From contig JAPJBO010001051.1 in NCBI GenBank assembly GCA_030068145.1, positions 1-64,000 of the forward strand: a stretch of DNA of 64,000 nt, written 5' to 3'. Below, one piece after another: positions 1-10,000 of this stretch; the stretch's first letter is position 1, and each line of letters begins with the position of its first letter. The notes beneath the pieces are model-generated. The model was not told where the DNA came from. It saw only the letters and a list, made by a program, of their open reading frames with translations, and ran no database searches. A program made the position numbers and the translations under genes. The stretch comes from Diplonema papillatum (taxonomy: Eukaryota > Euglenozoa > Diplonemea > Diplonemida > Diplonemidae).

Positions 1-236
1 GAGATTTCGCAACTGGCATTCTCCTCAAGTATTTTCCTACAAAACAGGTGCTGACACAAAAAGAATTCCTCTGTGGATGGAAAAAGGGTTGTTGTTGCAG
101 GCGCAGGAAAAGCGCGCAACACTGCTCGCTGTGCAGTGTTTGCTACCATCTGCAATGTGAGGGCACTCCCGCCTTAGGGGACAGAAATCGACCGCAAAAC
201 CACTCCCGCAATCCGGAGTGGGAGTCTGGGGTGTGC
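1..236. other. No gene seen
   Basis: Unassigned sequence at the window edge. The open frames here are short and show no family signature. Confidence 0.4.
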
Positions 237-285
237 ATGTCTGCAGACAGGACACACGTGTGGGTCTGGTTTGTCACAGCAGGAC
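237..285 (+). repeat. R1 dispersed repeat, core fragment
   Basis: This matches the core of the commonest short repeat in the window, which I call R1. The core is the palindrome TGTCTGCAGACA followed by GACA, a variable GTGTG and GTCTGGTTTG. Only the 3' half of the unit is recognisable. Confidence 0.6.
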
Positions 286-454
286 TACGATGAATCTGCT
301 AATTAAACTTCGCAGAGTACAGGTCGTGTGGGTTTGTCAAGTGCAGCACCAAAGGTTGGAGTACTGAGAAGGAAAAAGAGCCACCCCAACTACTACTGCC
401 GGAACGACAGGTATGCAAGAAGATTCTGGCGGAATAGTTCATGCTTGACACCTG

Positions 455-560
455 GGTCTGAAACGTGCTTCGGTCGTTAAAGCCACAAAATTAAAGGGAC
501 GATCATCAGCGCTGAGCCTGTTTGCAAACAAAGCAGCGATGTGAGTCTGGTTATGCAGGG
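455..560 (+). repeat. R1 dispersed repeat, diverged copy
   Basis: The order of R1 landmarks is kept: TTCGGTCGTTAAAGCCAC, then GACGATCATCAGCGC, then AGCGATGTGAGTCTGGTT. The central palindrome is mutated, so this is an older copy. Confidence 0.55.
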
Positions 561-1239
561 GGGGATAGGGAGGGATGTACGCGTATTGGTTGGATGTGTT
601 TTGACAGAAACTTGTCATCTCCTTCCAACAGATGCCTGTATTAAGTCTCCTTGTTTAGGGGAACACGGACAGACAGGTAAGTTGAGCTAGAACCAACCTT
701 CACGATGGTGTTGGTTCACCGTTGATCAGTGCTACCTTTTTGAATCATCTTGCATATCTTGAAAATAGTACGACAACAACGCACATTTTTTTGCGAATTG
801 GGTTGGTAAATGTGAACACCTGAACACCTGCGTTGGTATGTAAACAAAACTCTTGGTCAAGAATGTCGGATTTTCGGACCTCTTGAGTTTCGTCCCTGAG
901 CACTTAGTTTTTGCCAACTCGCCACAATCCCCTCGGGAGTACAACCAAGGTTGTAGCGACACAACAACGCATAACACTTAACACCTTCATGGCATTAATT
1001 TCGTAGCGCTGCTGGCTGGTGTTGGCTGCTTTTGCGTCTCATCAGAACTAAAAAGCGCGGCCGTGGTTAAAAAACTGAGGAGACGCAATCCGGTGTGAGC
1101 ACCGCAAAACGAAACTCTCGAAACCCGTACTTCGGAATCACACACGCCCTAAGAACTTTGAAGTGTGGTTCAAGATACAACAGTGGTATCACCTGAGGGG
1201 AGTCATATCAGGGCGGCCATGTGATACAGCTAAGCACTG
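561..1239. other. Intergenic, no gene seen
   Basis: No coding signature or recognised repeat on either strand. The only frame of note is 81 codons and compositionally random. Confidence 0.4.
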
Positions 1240-1580
1240 GGAAATACTCGACGTAGCTGCTTCGACTCCGAATGGAAGGAACAATACAAACACAATCTGA
1301 TTTGTTCTTCGCTTACACCACCGTGTGTTGTTTTCTCACTCAGGACTTTTGACCTGTTGTGTTTGTGTGGTTTGTCGTGTAGGGGTAGACCCGCATGACC
1401 TCACGTCCGTTTAACACGTGGTTCGGTAGTTACAGCACTTGGGATCCCTTCTGTTCTTTGTCGGGCAGCATCGTCGAGCATTTCCTTTTAAGCTGGCGCT
1501 TATGTAAAACTTTTAAGTACACGGACCGCACGGATCAGCATGCACTCAGCAGCCGCTATGTCGGCTTGTCCCGTGACACC
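1240..1580 (+). repeat. R2 dispersed repeat, long copy
   Basis: This is homologous to 60890-61200 over about 300 bp and in shorter form to 22325-22445 and 5465-5605. Landmarks are ATACTCGACGTAGCTGC, TGTGTTGTTTTCTCACTCAG, the AACACGTGGTTCGG segment and CGAGCATTTCCTTT. The right part, with AGCATGCACT, also resembles sequence at 36803-36840 next to the 3' end of the second retrotransposon. Coding capacity is absent. Confidence 0.75.
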
Positions 1581-1604
1581 TTTCAGATTTAAAGGTTGAG
1601 ATTT

Positions 1605-2530
1605 TTACATGTGGCCGGCTTTTAGAAGGCAGGGATACCAGCGAATTGGTAGGTAACACGGTGAATGTATAAACCATTGTGCAAATAATGTGCGCGGGAG
1701 AGGGTTGCGTATTGTTGCTTGATTGCAGAACCTAAGTACACAGCCAGGGCCCAGGGTAACAACGATGTTCTTCTTCTTTTCGCAGCGCTTGTAAGGGGGG
1801 CACGCGGCTCTGTCCCTTGTTGATTTGCAGTTCTGCCAATCATGGTATACTGAAGTCAACACGTACGGCAGAGCCACGCGCCTGCGGGAAAAGTGGATAC
1901 AGATTCGCCAAGCCGAAGCCTTGAAGTTCGTGTTCAGATTGGCGCTGGACCCTAGTCCGTGGAGACAGGTCAGGTAGTCATGGGGGCAGCCGAGCAGACA
2001 GGAAGTTTCACGGTCACGGCTACGACTCGAGGTTCCCACTGTCGCTATGCTCTTGCTCCGGTGCAAAATTGTGATCTCTGGGTCGGCTTGCAAAAACCAG
2101 GTAGAAGTGTAGATGCGATGGGCGTGCAACATTGAGATGAAACAGTCGTTTTCAAAACGTGAAACCGGCCTGTCTTGCGTTGAAACCCGCTGTGAAAGAA
2201 CTATCGTTCCCAGACACTCTTAATGTTGTCGGGGGAGCTCATATGGTGTAGAATGTGGTGTCGATGATTTTTTTTCATTCGTATTGCACATGCGGGGGTG
2301 AGGCGGCAGTCGACTGACTGACAGGATACGTACCGCCCCCCAATAAGATCACGATGATCTCGCTTTGGTTGCACTGTTTTTTGCTCATTTATCAAATTGT
2401 CGTTTTTTCCCCCCACCTTGCCTCCTCCCTGTCGCATTTCTCGTCGAGCCATTTCACCCACCTCCCCTGAAAGGAGCCTCGAGCTCGCTTACGCGGCAAT
2501 TCCATTCGATACGCGGCGATTCCATACGCC
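1605..2530. other. Intergenic, no supported gene
   Basis: A 175-codon minus-strand frame (1605-2132) is open but rich in Cys, Arg and His without any motif, so I do not call it. Nothing else is recognisable here. Confidence 0.35.
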
Positions 2531-2534
2531 GCAG

Positions 2535-2575
2535 ATATTGCCACAGATTCTTTGCATTCTAACCCAAACGATTAC
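2535..2575 (+). repeat. Shared 3' tail signature (R12)
   Basis: Contains CACAGATTCTTTGCATTCTA followed by ACCC. The same tail ends several short repeats and decayed retrotransposon fragments in the window (46380, 52840, 56230, 56960). Confidence 0.6.
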
Positions 2576-2825
2576 GCCGCGATTGCATTCGACTACACGT
2601 GCCTACTACACAGGCAGCAGGACATCGTCCAGGTGGGTCCCCGATGCGAGCTGATTGCCGGTTGGATGCGGCAACTGCACCTTCGTACAGACACCCTCTG
2701 GGTGCTTCCAGGTGACGCGCAAACAGGTTTGAAACATGATGATTAATATCGAAAGCCGGCACGCAGGTCTTTGTAAGGGCTGCCTTCATGCTACTTGAAT
2801 CAAGCTCACACTAACCTGAAACTAC

Positions 2826-2872
2826 AAGGCTCGACAACATTCGATCGGGCAGGGGGTGAATGGCTCAAGCTT
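2826..2872 (+). repeat. Short repeat shared with 52868-52912
   Basis: About 41 of 45 bases match the second copy, including AACATTCGAT and GGGCAGGGGGTGAA. In both places it lies downstream of an R12 tail, which suggests one original composite repeat. Confidence 0.6.
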
Positions 2873-3964
2873 GTGTTGGTTGTGGTTCTTCTTTTGTCGT
2901 GACGTTTACCCGTCAACCACGGATGCCGGCCCCTTTTTGCACATACGATTTCGGCTGGTGTCGATGCTTTCGTTGAGGTCGCTTTGGGTGGATGGAGCTA
3001 CGTGAAGACGATCGGAGGTGTCAGACAGCCAACCAGCTCACCAGGTGGCACTGCCAGCCTGGGGAGCGACGAAGGGAATAGAATTCTCCGAGTAGAACTT
3101 CTTAAACCTGTCGGTGATGGTTTTGGGTGGATGCTGGGAGCACAATTCGAAGGGGAAGCTTGCGGTGCCCAGTAACCCTTGATCTTCTGTTTTCTGCCAC
3201 CCACACCCACGTTTACACACGGTTTGTGAATACGTACGCCTCCAACTAGTACTGTGCACCCACCACTTTCCCACAACGTGACCAGAACACCCCTAACATT
3301 TACCCACGTTTCTGACCACAGTGCGGGAAAGTTGTGGGTGCAGTACTGTCCAACTGCCTGCTGCTCCAGGAAAATGCCTCTGATTTATCTTTCCCAGCAG
3401 TTCGGACTTCAAGACCACCGACAGCGGAATTCTCTCGTAGTAAGAAAGATGTCCAAAGAAACAGCTATTTATTTTCGCGCGGCCATGTGTGCCACCATAC
3501 TTTCGCTGTCATCTTGCGGGTGTCCCCCTGATGCGTTTGGTAGTAGGGTGTTGGTCGTTGTAATCCAGTGTTGCTCGAGTGTTCCGGCGGTTTTCCAGAA
3601 CAGCCAACCGACTTTCTTAACAAATCATGAGGGACTGGCAGTTTTTTCGCCGTGGTTTCTTGTTGTGCACCCAGGTTTCCTTGTGATTCGCTTCCGGTCC
3701 ACGCACCATGTCGGTAGCGAGGTTTGTCCCATCCGTTCTTTGGATGGAGTTACAAGTGGAGCTCCCCTACTGAAGTGTTTCGAGTTCGAAGAGCTTCTTT
3801 CAAATTCCTATCATCAAACAACTTCTGTTACACTTCTACGATCATCGTGAGCAGAAAACCGAGAAATACACACCAAGCACGGTATTTCTGGATTGGGCCG
3901 TCACCCTTCGTGAGAAGAGGTCGGGAGCGCCACATTTTGTGCTCCCACATATCGATATCTCTGT
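2873..3964. other. Intergenic, no supported gene
   Basis: Overlapping open frames of 60-198 codons on both strands lack any motif and change composition along their length. I see no gene. Confidence 0.35.
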
Positions 3965-4330
3965 GTTCGTGTGGGTGTTTAAGTGCAGGGCTTTGAGTGC
4001 GTAACGGCTCACTCTCACCAGTCGGCTTTGAGTTCCCGACACGCTGCTTTTGGGTCGTGTGACTCCTCTCCGAAGGGTGGGTGGGGCGGGATCCCTCGGG
4101 GAACGGACAGAGCGCGGGAGGCTGTCAGCTTCTCCATCCGGCACTCGGCTCAAGACTTCTGGCTTCATCTTGCGGTGCTAGCTGCACGGGGGTTTCGGTT
4201 TCAAACTCCTGGCGCATGCACCCGTCATGGTCGGCAGTCGCCACCTGGGTCACAGTTTTGAGCCCTAGACTCACTCGCACGGGGAAGTGGCGCGAATCAC
4301 GTGTCGCCAAGCATTCTGTCAAAGTTGACG
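3965..4330 (+). repeat. R3 dispersed repeat, copy 1
   Basis: Duplicated at 5925-6412 in the same orientation. Strong blocks include GGGTGGGTGGGGCGGGATCC and CATCCGGCACTCGGCTCAAG. Copy 2 carries about 100 extra bases (6171-6275). Both copies run into a TG-rich stretch at the same point: a short interrupted one here, (TG)24 in copy 2. Confidence 0.8.
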
Positions 4331-4375
4331 ACTGCTACCCCTTCGTGTGTGGGTGTGTGTGTGGACGTGTGATGG

Positions 4376-5100
4376 GTTTACGGTGAAGTTGGGGGTCATT
4401 TCGGGAGACGACCCATGATAATAATGAAATGTTTCCCTTTCAGGAATTGGGTCTTTTCTTTGTTGTGCGGACTCCGGAAATCGACCGAAGCTGTCGTTGG
4501 GAGGTTCTGCGCGTATTGTCTGACGAGAACCTTGTGTAGTTTATTACTCGTCTACAGTCGTTGTGCAACAACTCCCTCAGTGAAATAGTTGTAGCTTTAA
4601 ATGCGAGTGTCGCAGGCTTGAATGGGACTAGGTGACAGTGCGTTGCTCAGGGTAGCAACAAATTTACGACTAGGTGACAGTGACAGCATGGGAGGGTAGC
4701 ATACCTGTGGAACTGCCTGCAGGATCCCCAAGCCATCATCTTCCCGAACCACCGCGGGACGCCGGGACTAACGAAGAAGTTGTGCTCCACCCGCTGCCTC
4801 ATTGGACCGATTGGCGTCACCTGTATTGTAGTGTGGTCTCGTGCAGGAGTGTGGTCGTGCTGACCTCTTTCCTCTGTTCCTACAGGAATCTTTCTGGGTT
4901 GTAGGGCCACATTCGGGCGGCATGCTCTAGACCGCAGTCGGCTGTAGTTTGTCCGCTTCCTCTCCTCCCCTCTCCTTCGCAGGACTTCCTGTAGGATGGG
5001 TCATACATGCGATCCAATCCGCGCTCGTGTATTTTGTGTCGTACCCTCTCCCATATAAGTTTAAACATCTGTTCGTGACATTTCTTCGCTGGCCCACGCA
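4376..5100. other. Intergenic, no gene seen
   Basis: No motif-bearing frame and no recognised repeat. Confidence 0.4.
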
Positions 5101-5103
5101 GCA

Positions 5104-5340
5104 GCGGATTCCAAATTTAATAGAATTGGTAGTCGACGTCCAATTTCGGATCCAAATTCAACTAGAATTGGTAGTCAACGTTTAATGTCGGATCCAAATT
5201 TAATTAGAATCGGAAGTCAACGTCTTGTGCCAAATCTAATTATTGGTAGTCAAGTCCAATTTCGAATTCCTCATTTAATTAGAATTGGTAGTCAACGTCT
5301 AATGTCGGATCCGAATTCAATTAGAATTGGTAGTCACAGA
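5104..5340. repeat. Tandem repeat, about 42 bp x 5-6
   Basis: Units share GAATTGGTAGTCAACGTC preceded by a GGATCC-type start and an AAATTTAATTA segment. One unit is shortened by about 10 bases. Units differ at roughly 10-15% of positions, so the array is not very recent. Confidence 0.85.
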
Positions 5341-5464
5341 CTCGCACAAAATCAGCCGATTTTCAACAGTGTAAGCTTTGACTGTTCTGAAGTAGCAAAA
5401 CCCGAGCGTCGCGACAACAACCAGGCCTGCTGCTCTCACCTTATTTTCACTGCACCCCCTTTTT

Positions 5465-5605
5465 TTGTTCTTCGCTTACACCACCGTGTGTTGTTTTCTC
5501 ACTCAGGACTTTGACCAATCGTGTATGTGTGTCTTGTCGTGTCTGTGACCCATGGCAGCTTTGTTGAGCATTTCCTCCCAAGTTGGCGCTTATGAAAAAA
5601 AGCTT
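5465..5605 (+). repeat. R2 dispersed repeat, partial
   Basis: Matches R2 from the TGTGTTGTTTTCTCACTCAG block to GAGCATTTCCT, but the AACACGTGGTTCGG middle is deleted. Confidence 0.65.
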
Positions 5606-5892
5606 CGGTATTCGACCCCCCAAAAACGAGCCATTGGGAGTGTAAGGGAACAAAATTTGTTGCCTGACCAGACTACCAGTCCAACCAGCCCAGACAGCCA
5701 GATAGTCCACCCCAATGCCCTGCACAAAAAGGTCCATACACTCTGTGCCATCAGCATTTCTCCGAAGAAGGTGGTGATTCGCAAGTACACGAGACTCGGC
5801 CCCACCTGCTTCGCCTCAACGTGGACATCTCCTAGACTGTTCAAGAAGTCAGTGCCCATCATATGGCGTAGGTCCACGGTCAGGTTTGCCAC
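5590..5892 (-). CDS. Hypothetical protein fragment, possible membrane segment
   Basis: I do not recognise this. The open frame (about 100 codons, longer if read upstream without an ATG) has protein-like composition: an acidic/basic N-terminal part with VDLRHMMGTDFLNSLGDV, then a Trp-rich hydrophobic stretch near residues 55-75 that could span a membrane. It has no good ATG start, since the first candidate is GTG, and it overlaps the end of an R2 fragment. It may be a decayed exon or gene remnant. Reading on the opposite strand is also open but less protein-like. Confidence 0.25.
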   Translation of the reverse strand: MANLTVDLRHMMGTDFLNSLGDVHVEAKQVGPSLVYLRITTFFGEMLMAQSVWTFLCRALGWTIWLSGLVGLVVWSGNKFCSLTLPMARFWGVEYRSFFS

Positions 5893-5924
5893 CCATGGTT
5901 GCTCTCTGTCGGCTTCCCACGACT

Positions 5925-6412
5925 GTGTGTGTGTTAAAGTTCAGGGCTTTGAGTGGGTAACGTCTGAATCGAAGTATAGCCCACTTGTCACTTTCGCCAG
6001 TCGGCTTTGAGTTTCCGACACGCTGCTTTTGGGTCCTGTGACTCCTTTCCGAAGGGTGGGTGGGGCGGGATCCTTCGGGGGACGGATAGAGCGTGGGAGG
6101 CTGTCAGCTTCTCCATCCGGCACTCGGCTCAAGACTTCTGTTTTCATCTTGCGGTGTTAGCTGCACGGGGTTTTCGGCCCCGTGCAACAGCTGAGTGTCT
6201 TTACACAGGCGGCACATCTCACCCGAGGATGTGGCAAGCTCTCTCTGTGCAATGAGCTTGGCCTGACTAGCTGTTCCAAACTCCTGGTGCAAGCACCCGT
6301 CATGGTCGGCAGTCGCCACCTGGGTCACAGTTTTGAGTCCTGTTCCGAGACTCGCTCGCACGGGGAAGTGGCGCGAATTACTTGTCGCCAAGCATTCTGC
6401 AATGCTGACGAC
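5925..6412 (+). repeat. R3 dispersed repeat, copy 2
   Basis: Second copy of the 3965-4330 repeat, with an insertion of about 100 bp near 6171-6275. At 5955-5990 it also contains a piece resembling the R4 landmark GGGTAAC...AGTATAGCCCA. Confidence 0.8.

Positions 6413-6413
<1 letters not shown>

Positions 6414-6461
<48 letters not shown>
6414..6461. repeat. (TG)24 microsatellite
   Basis: Pure dinucleotide run between the R3 and R4 repeats. Confidence 0.98.
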
Positions 6462-6462
6462 G

Positions 6463-6640
6463 GAATTCAATTTCGGGTAACCCCTGAAGCGGAGTATAGC
6501 CCACGTCGTCAACATCCTCACGTCACAGCTGATGGTCCTGCCGGCTGTTCTAAACTGCAGCCTCGTTTGGCTAAGGCTCCCTGCTCCATGTCCCATGTGC
6601 TGCTGGTCACAACACGTATCTGGGGGCAATCGCCTCTTTT
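6463..6640 (+). repeat. R4 dispersed repeat next to (TG)n
   Basis: Begins GGAATTCAATTTCGGGTAAC and continues through GCGGAGTATAGCCCA to GTGCTGCTGG. Homologues at 14395-14600, 52465-52640 and 52922-52973; three of the four abut a (TG)n tract. Confidence 0.75.
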
Positions 6641-6698
6641 TACACGCGGTGCTGCGGGGTTCTTCATGCTTCGCGCATCGTGCCATCGCATTCCTCGC

Positions 6699-6951
<253 letters not shown>

Positions 6952-7011
6952 GCGGACTCGTTTTAACGTGGCGCCCCCCTTAGCGAGAGTGTGTCCACGC
7001 ATGGCACCCTT

Positions 7012-10000
7012 CTAGGTTACGGCCGACGCCCCGCCCGGCCGCTGGTGGGGGCCCGGTGTCTCCTGCGAGCCCGGGTGGTGCCTGAGGCCGCGCGACGCTT
7101 CGTTTCGACTCTCTCGGCGCTGCTCCTGTTCATGGAGTTGGCAGTGTTCGGTTTTTGGTCGCGGGCTCCGTTCGCTGCGTCGCTCGCTCGTCTTCCTCGT
7201 TGCTCGCCCTATCGGCCGTTCGTGCAGGCCTTCCGCGTTTAGCGGTCTAACCGGGTTCCGCGGTGCCTCCCTTCGTTTTCGCTCTCCGCGGGGATCCTCA
7301 GGCTTTTGCGGTCTCGCCCGGCCGGCCCATGCTCGCAACCATCCCATGGGGTACACCTCCTCTGGTTGGTACGTCGCGGCCCATGCTAGGTACTGCGGGA
7401 AAAGCGGCGTCTCCTCCGTTGAGGGAGGGCGGCTCTGCACGTGCTCACGGATCCTCAGGATGACATCCTCGGCAGCTTGCGAGATCTTCGCCCTGCACGA
7501 TATTCCCCGCACAACCGTTCCTCCAAGCGATGTTAGGACCGTTGTTGGCGCGTCGAACCCAAAGTGCCACGGCTGCTTCGCCACTTTTGTGTAGGCGCTC
7601 CCCAGCTCTATGAGGCTCAGTGCCTTTCCCAGAAGTGATGTCTGTACCTGTTGCAGCATCTGCATCTGTACCCGCCGGGGTGGGCGGTTCCGCTGCACCA
7701 CGTCCATCGCCGCGTTGCTCAACGCGTCAGCATCGCTGTTGCTCTCCCGCCGAACATGTTGCACTACTACCTGCATCCGTCGTTGGATCTCACATAGGAG
7801 CGCTTTTGCCCGGGTGAGCATTGGCCTTAGCTGCTCCGAGCAGCCCGTCTGCCCTGTCACCTGGCCCACCGCGAGGGCCGAGTCGCCTCGGACTACGCAA
7901 CGCGCTCCTTGTTCGGTTCGTGCCTGCTGGAGGAGTTCCAGGCTCGCCAGAAGTCCTTCATATTCCGCTACGTTATTCGTCCGCACGTTCGGCAGGGGCA
8001 GCACCATCTCAGCTTCTTTTCTGCCATTTCGGTACAGTACTGCCCCTGCTCCCGCTACTGCAAAAACGGTGCCGTTCCCGCGCGCTCCGCCATCGAAGTA
8101 TACTGCAATCTCGTCCGCGGTTTCCTCGTCCGGAAGCGTGTCCCGTGCTGCAGTTTGCTTCCCTCTTGGAATTTCTGGCGGTGGGGCGTAGAACCGATTC
8201 TTCACCGGGGGCAGCTTGATCCCCGCTTCCAGCTCGAAGGCTACAGCTAGCTCCATATAGCTGATTCCAGTCTCCTGCCCTGGGGGTGCCCACCTGAGTG
8301 TTTTTAGCCAGCCCGTGAAGGCTGTCCAGAGACCTGGGCCATATTTCCACTTTGAGGTGGTTGCGGCGTGTGGGACGTCCGTCACGCTCAAAACCCGGGG
8401 GGCTGTTGGGACCCACCCCCGCGGATACTCCAACGTTCGGTGGTGTCGCGGGGCTCGGTCCAGCATATTGTCTGTTTCCTGTCTGGCTACCAGTACCGCA
8501 ACAAAGAACGTCTGCAGTCTCTCTATAATGCGGAGGCGTTGGTGTTCGTCAGCAGGTAGCGGATTTTCGAGTGGAGCTCGGGGGCAGAGAGGAACGACTC
8601 CACAAAGGCGTAAACACGGCGGCCAACTGCTTTGGATGTCCTCCAGGTCAGCATATTCCGACCGTATTTGTGTCCACGCCATGCATCTCCAGAAAAGGTG
8701 TTCGACAGTCTCTCTTTCCTGCGTGCCGCAGTACTTGCATGTCACCTCTAGCCCGGTTCGCCCCGTGGCCGGTGTGGCCCCCGCAATGACCGTCCGGAGC
8801 ATTCCTGCTTGGTAAGCGGTCAGCGGCGTTTCCCGCTTTTCCAGCAGGTGCCTCGTAGCCCACGTGTCGATGCCGTGCTGCGCTCCGTCAAAGTCCGCCG
8901 GTCTCCTTGCTGCCAGCTTCCTCATCTCCCGGAGGCGCGTCGCATGTCGTACGTCGTGCTGAAGAAGCTTCGTGTTGCCCATTTGTGCTGCATCGTGGGT
9001 CACCGTCTCGCCGGCTTCGTTTTCGTACGCGATTGTCGTCGGGCCCGTCCACCGCCAACCTATGTCCTCCAAGGCGTCCTTGAAAAACGCAAACGGCCCT
9101 CGTACCTGTGCTAGCTCGCCATCTCGCTGCCACGACACTCGCGCCAGTCTCCGGACGTGTTCCCACTTCTTGCTCTGCTCAGCCCACGTCGTGACCCTTC
9201 GGTATTGGGGCACTACGTAGGGGTCCAGCCTGTGCCCGTGATGCAAGATGTGTAGCACGGCTTCCTGTGCTCGGCGGGGACCGCCCGTCCATACTGCTGC
9301 GGTGAAGAGCCTCCTCAACCGCGTAGCGTCCGTCTTCCCTATGGCCGTTACTGCTGCACCATAGTACCTTTTTGCGCCGGCTGCCATGCTGGTCGCCAGG
9401 TCCCTCGCTTGTGCAGGAAGTGGGAGGGAGGCGGCTCTCCTTAGGACCGCCTCAGCATCTGCGTTCCGTTGTGCGATCCTGCTCGAGGGGGTGAGCTGCT
9501 TGCTCGGCGGGAGAGGCCTCGTGGATAGCATTACTCCCAATGCGTCAAACTCCAACCGTCTGGCGAGCATCACCGGTGGTGCCGACGGCTGCAACGCCCC
9601 ATCGAGCTCTGTATATTGCACTGGCTCACAGGCTCCGCGTGCTGTGGTGAAGCAAAAGGACTTCTTTTGCGCACAGACTCGCATTCCCGTCAGCCCTGCG
9701 AACTCGCTCGACCGTCGAACTGCCTCTTTTAAGCTCGCACAGCTCTTCAGCAATGCATATAGGTCGTCGACGTAGGATAGAGGAATCGCCGCTTCGATGC
9801 CAGCGATGTGTCTCATCCACACACTGATCAACACGTTTATCAGCACCACGCTGATTGGGCACCCCTGCATGATCCCGTTTGTGGGTACGAAACCTTCTCC
9901 AATGCTGTTCCCAACACGGAAGTGGCGCTGCATGTTGGCATATGCGGCCCGCAGAGTTTTGAGGACCGTTGGATGGAATCCCAATTCTTCGGCGAGCTTA

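Noticed and set aside
1605..2132. 175-codon minus-strand frame
   Set aside because: No motif or protein-like hydrophobic pattern.
3254..3850. 198-codon plus-strand frame
   Set aside because: No recognisable domain, and competing frames are equally open.
5104..5340. CRISPR-like array
   Set aside because: Units are contiguous with no unique spacers, and the genome is eukaryotic.
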